The notes under the pieces are model-generated. The model worked only from the letters and a program-made list of their open reading frames with translations. It did no database searches and had not been told where the DNA came from. This document shows positions 1 through 10,561 of a DNA stretch of 64,000 nt, one piece after another (the first letter of the stretch is position 1; every line of letters begins with the position of its first letter). Source of the DNA: Rostrohypoxylon terebratum (lineage: Eukaryota; Ascomycota; Sordariomycetes; Xylariales; Hypoxylaceae); contig MU385857.1 in assembly GCA_022497145.1 (NCBI GenBank), positions 868,001 through 932,000 on the forward strand, written 5' to 3'. The position numbers and the translations under genes were made by a program.

Positions 1-850
1 ATCCCAGCATTATCAGAGTTAATACAGTGCTAATGCCCCATCCGGTTAGGGGCCTTAGGCAGGTAGCGACTTGTTTACATAGTAACTTTAACAGGGTGCT
101 GTTAGTGTACTGTGTAGGTAGGGATTTAGAGGCATGTATGGCATGGCATGTATCATACCTTCCAAGTAGATAACATTCTTACATCACTTCAAGTGATTGA
201 TCATTAAACACTAGGAAGGTACTTCAGGTTGGTAATACTAATAGTAGGTACCTACATGTAACAGATTGGGCTTGGAAATCTGAGATGGATGGAGAATTAG
301 GTAAGTGAATCAAGTGAATCAAATCAAATGGCAACCACAAAGATCAAGGCACATACATAATCTGACGTAATAGAGTGTATCTGTACCCTGGCAGCCCTGG
401 ATCCTTCTTTATAATAACCAATACCTACGGGAGTTTAGATGATTGTACTCTGTAGGACCTAGGTAGTACTTCGTATGTAAAGAACGAATTGTGAAAAAGG
501 TACATCCTCCATCAGCCCCGCGACCCTCTACGCTCTAGCAGACCCCGCCTTCCTTCGCTGCCTTGGGGACCCTCCCCACTTTCCCGCATGCACCTCAGCG
601 CTGCTGCAAGTGCTACCATATGTATTTCCTACTAGGTAGTCAACCTTTTTACCTTCACACTATTACCAACCTTGAAGTAAATGCTTCTTTGAAGATTGTA
701 ACCCAAAAATCTACCAGACGCGCCGAAATCTTCTACACCAAAATCTTACTCAACGACACACAAACTCTCTAGAACCATCACACCAACCATCTATCCTACT
801 AATCCGACAATCTAACACTAAGCGCCGACCTATGATAGCTGGTAGAAGCT
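1..850. other. Intergenic / upstream region, no gene seen
   Basis: No reading frame here looks like a protein; the short ORFs have no recognisable composition or family. The stretch is AT-rich with several copies of intergenic words built on TAGGTACC and GGACCTAGGT; for example a perfect 12-bp palindrome GTAGGTACCTAC lies at 244-255. The last 100 bases are C/A-rich, as expected for the leader of the E2 gene starting at 851. Confidence 0.6.
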
Positions 851-2630
851 ATGGCGGACCAGTCTATTATCCGCATCACCAAGGTACGCTGCAGGCGTCG
901 TTTAGCTCTTGGAGGGGCAGCGAGGCTGACGAGTTATTCGCACCTCACAGGAAATCGGTGAACTCCAGAAGAGTTCCGACCTTTGTACGATATATCATCC
1001 CCCAATATACTCATTATAGTTTGCCGCTAATACCCTCTGACCCTTTCTATAGCCCTCGCCGTTGCTTTTCGCGACCGGGACGTTCGTAACGTGAAGGCCC
1101 TGATCATCGGTCCCCACGAGACCCCGTACGAGTTCGGTTTCTTCGAGGTTAGTTGGCTCTGCGAAACACCAAGACGTCTACAGTTATATACGCTAACACA
1201 ACTAAGTTTGTCGTAAAATTCAACAGAGGTTAGTTATTAATATCGACTCCACCGACTGATTACGGATATCTAATTAGATGCAAACTCATTAAGAATACCC
1301 ACGAAAGTCACCAGCCGTCACTGGAACAACCACCAACAGCGGACGTTGTCGATTCAATCCCAACATCTATGCCTCCGGCAAAGTTTGCCTGTAAGAAAGC
1401 CAGGTTCTGTCTAAAATCATGCCGTACTCTTTGCTAACCCGGCCTCTAGTTCAATTCTTGGGTATATTAATTGACCCAACATCTATTCGTCGTTGTTTAA
1501 CCTAACGTGATTCTAGAACTTGGCGTGGGGAACGAGGGGAAGAATGGTCCCCCGCCCAAGGCCTGGAGTCTATTCTGGTCTCGATACAAAGCCTGATGTC
1601 GGCAAACCCTTACGAGAACGAGCCCGGTTTCGAGGATGCAAACGAGTCGCATGATAAGAAGAATCAGAAGGAATACATTGCCAAGGTAATTCATCTTATG
1701 AAGCATTTTTATATAACATATTCTGACAGAAATACTCTCTAGATCCGCCACGAAACATTACGCATTTCCATCATACAGCGATTGGAGGACTATTTGGGAA
1801 TCGCCGGAAGCAGTATTGCGGCACCCATACCACCCGAGGGAGAAGAGTACGACCTTGACATAGAAGACGACATCGAAATAGACGACGCGAGCATCCCTTG
1901 GGAGCCGTTTAAGGACCTTTGCAAGCATCGATTCCTCTGGTATTACGACTCATACTTAGAGTCTATCAAGAAGGCGAAGGAAGAAGTCAAGGACGGCCAA
2001 CCATTCGTGCGTATGCCCTTTGAAGGAGCTTCTAATACTATGGATGGAAAGTTCAACTACACTGAACTCGAGCATCGGCTACGCCGTATCAAGCAAGTTC
2101 TAGACAACGAGCCAGAGAAATGGGCAGCAGAGGGTACATCCTCTAAATTGCGAGATAGTACGGTTGCGGTCAACCTTGCACGACAGTTCGACCAGATCAA
2201 GGAGTCTTACAAGCGCTGTGAGGCTCCTCACAGCGTCGAGTTGGTAAACGGCAATCCATTTGTATGGAATTTTACCTACTTTGGACGGCCTATGACGAAT
2301 CTGGACGGTGGCATGTTCCACATCAGAATAAACTTCAGTCCCCGATTCCCTGAGGAACAACCCAGAGTCAAGTTTTTGACGCCGATGTTTCATCACCGAA
2401 TTGCACTAGACGGCACACCTTGCTACTTTCCTAATCCCAGTCGCCGTGAAGATGTCAAGCAGCATCTAGAAGCAATTATAGAAGCTCTAGAGGAGGAACA
2501 ACCCCCATATGACCCAAGAACCCTCGTCAACTTAGAGGCACACAAGTTATACTGGGGTGGCGCAGACGGAAGAAAGTTGTACAATAGGCAGTTGCGTAGA
2601 TCTGTACAAAGAAGTTTGGAGGAGATGTAA
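851..2630 (+). CDS. Ubiquitin-conjugating enzyme E2 with a second, C-terminal UBC-like domain
   Basis: Predicted to accept ubiquitin (or a related modifier) from E1 on a catalytic cysteine. Hand-built model of eight exons: 851-883, 951-984, 1053-1147, 1207-1228, 1294-1390, 1450-1461, 1517-1685, 1743-2630, giving 449 residues; all junctions are GT-AG and keep frame. The first UBC fold covers about residues 5-155. It carries NPNIYASGKVCL with the likely active-site Cys93 and then the GEEWSP...QSLMSANPYENEPG region typical of UBE2Z-like E2s. An acidic linker follows. A second UBC/RWD-like fold covers about 275-449, where DGTPCYF puts Cys381 at the equivalent position. Exon 6 is only 12 nt. The start is the first ATG giving the usual E2 N-terminus (MADQSIIRITKEIGELQ). 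Family assignment is firm; substrate unknown. Confidence 0.88.
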
Positions 2631-3456
2631 TATCCACGGGTAGGCAATGGGCTTTATAGGTACGGATCACTGGGCTAGATAATTTGCAGCGGGCTCCTCT
2701 AGTTTTTTCAGGCGGATTAGTAACGTCGGCTGAGCATGGTCTGGTGTATTTAAGGAATTTTTAACCATCACGTATCCTCTCCGGCCTTATGGGTAGGAGC
2801 TCGGACAACGAGTGGTCAATGATGGTGTTTCTTAGGGCATAAGATTCGGTGCACCATCGAGATCGATGGGATCTAGACTAGGATTGATACCTCATCTGCT
2901 TTCGGGGGCCATAGGCTAATATGGTATGTTACGAGTACAAATACGATACTCTTGTACAAAATACTATAGGCATTCTTTATGATGTGCGACGAAATACTAC
3001 CTACTCCACAAACGAGTAACTTGAAGCCAAAGTTCGTAAGATGTCCTCTGTATAGATTCACTACATAATTGTATGGATTTCTACAGATTGGTCGAATTAT
3101 AAGGTGGCTACCTAAGATCTAGGGGTATTGGTGGGTGCTTTAGAGAATAGCCACAAACAAAATTTCCGAATCCCAACTCCTTTGCCATAAGCCATAAAAC
3201 AAGTTCCTATAACAGCGGACATCGCCCAGACGCCACCATGGTTTAAAAAAGTACACGTGCGCTCAGTCATTATCCGTTATTTCGTCACGAGATCATCCCG
3301 TCCCGTTTTCATCGCAGGAGTTATCTCCTCCTTCAAGCTCATCCCATTTTCCTGTCGATAACACGCATTCGAAGTTCCTCAAGGCTTAACTTAGGACATA
3401 GGTACTTGACTGCCCAGCCACTTAACAACACCGCCACCGCCATCGCCACCGCCAAC
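2631..3456. other. Intergenic, between two convergent genes
   Basis: Holds the 3' flanks of the E2 gene and of the minus-strand gene ending at 3457. The short ORFs look like noise. No repeat, tRNA or transposon signature was seen. Confidence 0.55.
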
Positions 3457-4819
3457 TCACTTTCTTGGCGCCTTGGGCTTGCGATCGATGCGATCTTTTC
3501 CCGGGGCGTAGGGGGCCGCGATGCCGACGTAGCGCTCCTGCCTGCCGGGCGTGGCGCTAAACTCGTAGCGGCCGTCTGCGCCGAGGGCGGCGGGGACGCC
3601 TTGCGTAGGGCGGCGCAGCTGCTCCGCGTGCAGCTTGTCGAGGGACTCGCCGACGACGGCGTACTGCGACCAGTTGATCGGCGGGCAGCGGACCACGTTC
3701 TGGGGCTTGGGGAGCTTGGTCCAGGGGGGCGGCTGCGGTTTGGGCGTGGACTTGGTCGGGGTGGGTGACTCGAATTTGATGAAGGGGGTTGTGGGAGGGT
3801 TTGGGAGGGGGTGTTGCTCGCTGGTCGAGGCGTTGGCGTTGCCGTTGGCGGAGGCGGAAAGCGGATTCTCGTCCACATCCATATCCGCGTTCGCATTCGC
3901 ATCCGCCATCTCCGAGTCAGACTCCGAGTCGTCGTCCGAGCTGGCGCGAGACGGCTCCTCCATCCCTACGCGCCCCGACATCAGGTCCTGCACGAAGGCG
4001 CCCGGGTCGGCCATCGCGGCACTCTTGACGCGGGCGAGCGCGGTGATGTCGGCTTCGGCTTTGCGACGTTGCAGTTGTAGCACCGAGATGGCGGATTTGA
4101 GCGCGAGGACGTCCGGGTTGGTGTCGAAGTCGATAGGTTCCGGGAGAGGCGTCGCTATGCTGGTTTGCGGCTGCTGCGAGGTGTGCGTGTATGTGCGTCG
4201 AGGTGGCATCGCTATCGGGTTGAGGGGCGGCGTTATGGGACTGATAGGTGGTCTTTGGGGTGAAGTTGGGCGCATGGGTGTGTTTGCGCTTGTGGCTATT
4301 GGGGTTGGATGAGGAGGATTTGTGGGAGTGCTTGTGGTTGCGGCGGCGAATGATGTTGATGGTGTTGTTGTTGTTGCCGCTGCCGCTGCCGCCGCCGGTA
4401 TGGCTGTTGCAGTAGATGTTGTTGCTGATGTGGCAATAGATTGGCTGGTTATGGGTAAAGGCGGGTATATGGGCGTCCGGGAGACGGCAGCTCCTTCGGT
4501 GTTGAGCGTGAGACCAGGCATCGCGGCGACGAGGTTGGTGGCGTGATCGCAAGTGAAAGGGTTATGCTGCTTTGTCTCCCGTGACGTAGCGGCTTTGCGG
4601 TATGGACTGTCTGGAGGTGAGAAAGACGTAAAAGGAATCGTCAGTATAGCAAAATTCAATAGTCGTGAAAACTAGTAGAGTGGTTGTTGTACGTAGTGTG
4701 TTAGAGTTGAAGCGCATAAGCTTCTCGGCGAACCGTGGCGGGTTGAGATAGAAGGTCCAATCTGGGGGGCGAGTGGGACCGTGACTCTGAAAGGCGGGGA
4801 GGAAAGAACCAATGATCAT
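3457..4819 (-). CDS. Conserved-looking fungal protein of unknown function (5' end uncertain)
   Basis: I do not recognise the family. The long exon (4610 down to 3457) encodes a Thr/Ala/Pro-rich low-complexity N-terminal half, then a helical stretch (ALKSAISVLQLQRRKAEADI), an acidic Ser/Asp segment, and a C-terminal block with CPPINWSQYAVVGESLDKLH that reads like a conserved motif. The composition suggests a nuclear, partly disordered protein (inference). The open frame continues to an ATG at 4659, but bases 4611-4692 look like an intron: GT donor at 4692, CTGAC branch-like site, CAG acceptor at 4611. A first exon 4819-4693 joins in frame and gives 426 residues, so that model is used. The start could be further upstream. 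The 3' half is strongly GC-rich, which opens several spurious frames on both strands. Confidence 0.55.
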
Positions 4820-5987
4820 GCGAGAACAGAGAAACGGGAGCAAGGGACTGGCTTTCTTGTCTGTGCGCAGCTGCAGCCGCAAAAAGTCGTAGTGAGATCC
4901 GGGTCCCTGTCCCCTGCAGATCTTGGAAGAGGATTGCGCTTGCAGCTGACGTCTCATCTCAAACATAAGCGCTACAACTTCTATCTTTTGTCCATGCTAA
5001 AAGGTCCAGACTAAAAGTGATAATTTGAGAAGGAAGGGGGAAAACGATAATTAGAAAATTTACCCCAAATCACACATACACGATGAAAATTAGTTTATTC
5101 TGTGAATCTATGGAACGATATATTGAGAGGAAGAAACTACTCCTATGTGTTACAATTTACTGTTCAGCTGTTCAGTCAATTTTACCATCTCCGACTAGCG
5201 TTTGGATCACTCTTTTCTTTTTTTCTTCCATGCGCCGTTTCCAGGGATATTTGTAGACTCATGAAATCCCACTACCCTAAGCCACATGGCATGATGTCCG
5301 CTTAAAGTTGCCTGGAAAGGTCAGCTTCATAGCAGCAACTACTATGCAGGTGTCATGATATGAAGCTGAAGCAAGGCAAGTTCGATCACCTTACATATCA
5401 TGGATGGCGCACTTACCATAAGTACAGCACATTAGGTAGGTATTTTAGCTCATTGGAAGGCAACTTCGAGTCTCAAGGAGTTATTATGTAATAACTGTCT
5501 CATGTTTCATGGACACTCTTCTTTCTTTTTCTTTAGCATAACGATCTCAACTTTCCTCTCATAATCTTGAATCTCATACCTCATCTCCGAGCGGCTAGCC
5601 CAATTCGAAGGATGGTTCCTCTTACTACCATACTTCGATAGGCATCTTCTTTTCGTTTTGCATCGCCCAGAAGTAAGACAACACTATCTGTCAGACATTG
5701 TTTAGAGCATTGAGATTCTAGCCTCCCCTAACTTAAGTCTTAAGTCAACGGTCTCACGGGCTGCCACGTTTTTCTCCGCTCGTGTTGCACGTAAATGCAG
5801 CCGGGCTTGCTATAAAGAAACTATCCATACCGTTCTCAATTGATTACTCTTTTAAAATACAGAGATTACTCAGAAATCTAAGAGCCAGTACGCTGTCGTA
5901 CGCTTTACTAATTATTACACTCGAGCATACCAATCAACACCGTTCAAAAATCTTGTACCAAGTAGCGTGTTTTCTGTCCAACGTAAA
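4820..5987. promoter_or_regulatory. Divergent intergenic region between two unknown genes
   Basis: Flanked by a minus-strand gene starting near 4819 and a plus-strand gene starting at 5988, so it should contain both promoters. AT-rich, with pyrimidine runs around 5210-5230 and 5515-5540. No convincing gene, repeat or RNA was found; upstream exons of either neighbour could lie here. Confidence 0.4.
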
Positions 5988-7346
5988 ATGGTAGGGTTCG
6001 TTGAACGCTTCCGGAAGCCCAAGCTACCCATCGCTCCTGGATCTCCTTCCAAAGACTATATACTATCATCTCAACAGCCAATCACGCCGCAGCATTCTAG
6101 ACCGCCCGTCTTACGAAACTTCTCCTATCCAATCAACATAGGAAAACCGGAACCTCCACCATATCCAACAGTACCCCCGACTGGACAAACAGCCTGGGAT
6201 CGTCTTGGTGAAATCTGCAGTTTTTCTCCTAATAGGACGGGAAAGGTTAGGACACCAACGTTAGATGATCCCTTTTTCTTCAAGTCTGGAGAAGAACCGT
6301 ATAGTCGACTAGACGGCGACGACGACGACGAGAATAGCTTCGGTATTAGTATCTCTCCTGAGCAGCTCATTGACCGGGAGTCGCCGTCTCTGGAAGAACC
6401 TAAAGCGAGAAAGAAGCAACGCAGAAGCACTCTTCTAGGACTGGCTTCATCCCAAGCTCAAAATTCGTCACGCCTCTAGAAGAGTGCTGAGAAGAATGTG
6501 CTGAAGGATAAAGCATCGAAGTTATCCAAGGGTCAATCTCTAGGTGACCGCATTTTTGCCCAGAATCCCATTGTCACCTCCCGTCTCAAGCGTAACTCGC
6601 TAGGACAACACAAGGCAGCTGTATCATTAGACACGTCTCGACTCTTGGCCTTACCTCATAGTGACCCCGACCGTCCTGCATCTAGTTCAGGGGTTCCTCT
6701 CATCGATACAAAACTTAGAACTCCGAGTCCAACATCAGGACCTGACCCCTCATCACCATTTACCTCAAGAGAAAACACCTTTGATTTCTCGACAGATCTT
6801 GAAGAAGAGTCATTGATATTGAAAACAACTACATCGATGAAGTCTCTCGGAATAGGCCCTGGTCATCGGGTTAAACCATTATTGAACAGTTACGCTGGGT
6901 CAGATATCAATTCTCTAGAAGATACCGACAGAATAAAACGCCACGACACGGTAATGGAGTCGGTGCGACATAAACGGAGCGACGGAAAGCAAGGTTGGCT
7001 GTCCCAGTTCAAGGGTTGGGTCTCTGTTTCAGAGCCGTCAGCCCATGCCCTAAAACAGTATAAGAAGGAGACATACAAAAAGGCACAGATCGCTCTTGAT
7101 GATCCCAAAGCAAACGCAAAACTTCACTTGCCAATCGGGACGTTGCCCCAAGGTGCCATCAAGCCGGCCGGCCGGGGGCCTGATCCGGAGGAGCTTGTTA
7201 CGAAGAACACAGAGCAACGCAAGAACACGAGAGTGCCGGGTAGCCGGATAGGAAGTACCTCCCAAGGCTCTATGTCGAGTATGAGCCGCTACTCGTCTTC
7301 CAGTAGCACTGTCTTCAGTGGTGGAAAGGAGAATGGTTCACTGTAA
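5988..7346 (+). CDS. Unrecognised Ser/Pro-rich protein, frame interrupted by one in-frame TAG
   Basis: Starting at ATG 5988 (MVGFVERFRKPKLPIAPGSP), one frame runs to TAA at 7344-7346 except for a single TAG at 6477-6479. The 163 codons before and 289 after it share frame with no shift, and protein-like composition continues immediately across it (basic KARKKQRRS before, KSAEKNVLKDKASKLSKG after). No membrane segment is visible. The protein is hydrophilic, rich in Ser/Pro, with acidic Asp runs near residue 110 and a Ser-rich C-terminus (SSMSRYSSSSSTVFSGG). No plausible GT-AG intron removes the TAG; the nearest candidate, GTCACG...CTAG, is 13 nt. Options are a recent nonsense mutation, stop-codon readthrough, a sequencing error, or use of the downstream ATG of MSSM-type or GTG-containing frames. 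Function unknown. Confidence 0.6.
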
Positions 7347-8334
7347 CTTGAAGCCGGAGGCGAGAGGGCACATGTATACTTTGTGAGACTTCAAGGTCCC
7401 TCCGGCAAACCTGTCGCCGATGGGTGTTATGTTCATGACCTGGCTTGCTTTTTAATTGCTAATCTGCAAAATACCTACCAGTTCGGAGCTCGGAACAAAA
7501 CCTTATAATTGGCATGATGATACTTAGCTAGACGTAATCTTGGCGGGATAGACGAGATGAATGGGCCAAAGACCAGGTAGATGAGATGAAGTCGGAATTA
7601 TTCGATACTGACCATGTCTCTATAAATCGCCATTCGAGCACTGTAACTTACCTAAGTAATCAAATATATATAAACCGACTACATTGCTGAAAACGTGAAA
7701 TGTGTGATGCTCTAATACTTACGCGTTAGTGACGATCTAAAATTGTGCTACGGAGGCAAAGGATCGAGATCGGGGAACATGGGAATTGGAGAAATTGGAG
7801 AATCCTAAGACCTGTCCAGCCTCCCCTAACCACCTGCGACAACAACATGAGAATATACTGACATACAAATTAATATTTTCGAGGACCAGGCGACCGAGAA
7901 TATAGAAGCTAACATCTAGCTCAGAGCCGGTGTTATATTGGGTTTACTGTTGCTCTCCTGGATTGGGTACTTGAACGTTCAAAGCGCGAGTTCCCAACCA
8001 GCCAGCTTAGAGGTGGCGGTGCGGGGCCAAGCTGGGGAGTATACCTAGATCATAGTCAATGACGTAATTGTCTACGAACTCATTCAGCGTGGTTCGACCA
8101 GCCGGGGCAAATTCTCCTGGCGTCACGAGCAGGAGTGTAGCTAGATTAAATCAGTTCTTTATAAAAACGAGGCACCCTCTTTATTTTTCCTGGAAATAGG
8201 TACCTACCTATCATTGCTGCCATTGATTTCATTCAAGGGTTGCGACAAGTCGCGTTACGGCTACCTACCTCGACAAATCATCTTTTCATATATACATGCA
8301 TTCGTGATAGGCTAACCGGAGAAACTATCCCAAG
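7347..8334. other. Intergenic region, promoter of the hydrolase gene at its right end
   Basis: No gene recognised. AT-rich in 7440-7700. A TAGGTACCTA palindrome lies at 8197-8206 within the presumed promoter of the gene starting at 8335. Confidence 0.5.
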
Positions 8335-10088
8335 ATGAACAAGCTGTGGAAGTCAGGGTCTGAGACGCGTGAGGATAGTCCACGGGGTTCATTGGACAGG
8401 GAGGGACGGGAGAGAGAAGAGATGCCGAATGAGCATACTCGCCTATTGCCAAATCGGGTTGAGAGCACAAATTATCTAAGCCCGGATGATCCAGCGGTAA
8501 GTGTTACTCAGAGCCACTGATTCTACTTGCGGTACTAATACGTAGGTACCTGCATAATGTAGGTTTCGCCGTATAATCTCTGGAGCGTGCGAATCGTCAG
8601 ATACCTTACTATCCTCTTCACGATACTCGCTTTTGTGTGGTGGACTATTTTACTAGTCTCGACTTTCGTTACGCCCCCCGGATTCCATACACGAGGATCG
8701 GGGTTCTTCGCATTCAGTTATGCTAGCTTAGCGCTCGCAAATTTGCTCTTCACTCTCATATTCTTCGCCATTCCCTCGAAGGCGGTTCGGATACTGAGTA
8801 TAATCATGGCTGGGCTGTTACTGGTGGACGCAGTCTTGTTAATTTCGGTGGAGAAGACAAGACAGGAAGAGGGTTGGGTAGGGATGGTCAGCGTGCTGTG
8901 TAAGTTTGTGTATTGCGAATATATTACCATCCTGCAAAGACTGACGAATTCGTTTAGGGGCGCTTTTGATAGCTATATGGACTTTACTTACCGATCGTCT
9001 AGTTGCATGGGGGAAGTCCGAGGAAGAACAGAGGCTTACAGGTCGGGCTGAGACACGGCGTACGCTCGGCGAATGGACTGCCGTTTTGTTATCTACAATC
9101 TCCATGGTCATCCTAGCCCTGGCCGTCCTGCTAACACTCTGTACTTTGGTTCTCCGTGCCCTTGATGCCGGGTTAGCACCTCCAGGCAATCTATACTGGG
9201 TAGACGGAGGTAAATATACTCTCCATGTCTATTGTCACGGAAACCAATCGGACTCAAAGGGGACAAAATTACCCACGGTATTGTTTGAAGGTGGAGAAGG
9301 TACAGTGGAGGACGGCTTATGGCAGTTTGCCAATGATGCCATAAAAAATGGCTCAATCAGTCGATACTGCTTCGTTGACCGTCCTGGGCTAGCTTGGGTA
9401 AGCCTGATTGTGCTGATATTATACTGTATCTGCTAATGCGCTATAGAGTGATACTGCGCCGTCCCCCTTGTCTGCTGGGATGGCGGTAGAGGCTGTCAGC
9501 GAAGCGCTGGCAAGAGCCGGAGAGGTTGGCCCTTGGGTTCTTGCAAGTGCTGGCCTTGGTTCTATATACTCGCGGATTCTATCTGCTCGTTATGGTACAG
9601 ACGTAAAGGGTCTCCTTTTCATCGACCCGCTTCATGGGGATGACCTCGACGATGTTGGTTCCCCAGGAAGAGGCTTCCTCCTCTGGGTCAGAGGTATACT
9701 TTCTCCTCTTGGCCTTGATCGCATTCCAGGTTCACTTTTTAGGGGACGGACCAAGGAAGATCGTGTGTGGGGGCAGTCTGCATACCAGACAGGGAAATTC
9801 ATATTCGCGAAGCTGCAGGAGAACCTGGTGGCTGATACATTGTCGAAGCGAGATTTGGCTAGCAGCACTGCTATCCAGAGTCCCGATGTTCCGCTGAGCC
9901 TGGTCAGCTCTGGGAAGAAGATTCGGGAAGATAGTGGGTGGGAGGAAAAGCAAAGAGATCTCAGCCACCTCACCCACAAGTTACAGCACTGGGATATCGT
10001 CAACGATGCGCCACATCAAGTTTGGGACACACGTGAGGGGCGCGATGTCATCGAGAAGAGGCTCCGGGAGCTGGTTTATGCTGCATAG
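8335..10088 (+). CDS. Polytopic membrane protein with C-terminal alpha/beta-hydrolase fold
   Basis: Four exons (8335-8496, 8563-8899, 8958-9397, 9447-10088) give 526 residues; all introns are GT-AG and in phase. A hydrophilic N-terminus is followed by about five hydrophobic segments (roughly residues 65-90, 100-120, 128-145, 165-185, 210-235), then a hydrolase-like domain: substrate-side motif LFEGGEG, a nucleophile-elbow-like LASAG with Ser347, Asp373 in LLFIDP, and His503 in DAPHQVWD. The triad assignment is inference from order and spacing. The first Gly of the usual G-x-S-x-G is replaced by Leu. Such proteins are often annotated in fungi simply as integral membrane proteins. Substrate and compartment cannot be read from the sequence. 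Confidence 0.82.
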
Positions 10089-10561
10089 ATCAGTGTGAAG
10101 TTTCATCTGTGGGAAAGCATAGCGTATTTCTTTGTTAAGTCAGAGGACAAAGTTCGAGATTGAAGCTGTATACTTACTAGTATCTGGTTTCTTACCGGCT
10201 ATTATTTCGGACATGCATGTATTGGTATATCTTTGTATGCGCTATTAAATTTACGTATCTGATAAACATACCCGCTGCTTGATATAACCACCCCTGTCAC
10301 TCTCAGCACCGCCTTCCTATTTGAATTTTTAATTGACGGCAAAATTAAGGTAAGAACGTGCAAACGGGAAGCGCGTTCTTCACGCGTTGGCAGAGGATCC
10401 ACTCTTTTATGTGGTGGTTTAGTCGATTAAACCTTGGAACACATTCTAATATCTTGCATCTCATGACGTCTTGGTACAAGCAGCACCTCTTTTGCGACTC
10501 GATTCGTCTATCAACTTCGCCCCAGATTGCCCGGTTCCCAAGTCATTATCTGTATTGAGAT
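10089..10561. other. Intergenic, tandem genes
   Basis: 3' flank of the hydrolase gene and promoter of RFC2. No additional coding signal; the ORF near 10358-10558 overlaps the RFC2 leader and has no conserved features. Confidence 0.5.

Noticed and set aside
3406..4552. Several long overlapping ORFs on both strands (up to 225 residues)
   Set aside because: They are products of the GC-rich composition of the minus-strand gene; compositions are Arg/Ser/Pro/Gly noise and only one frame shows conserved-looking motifs.
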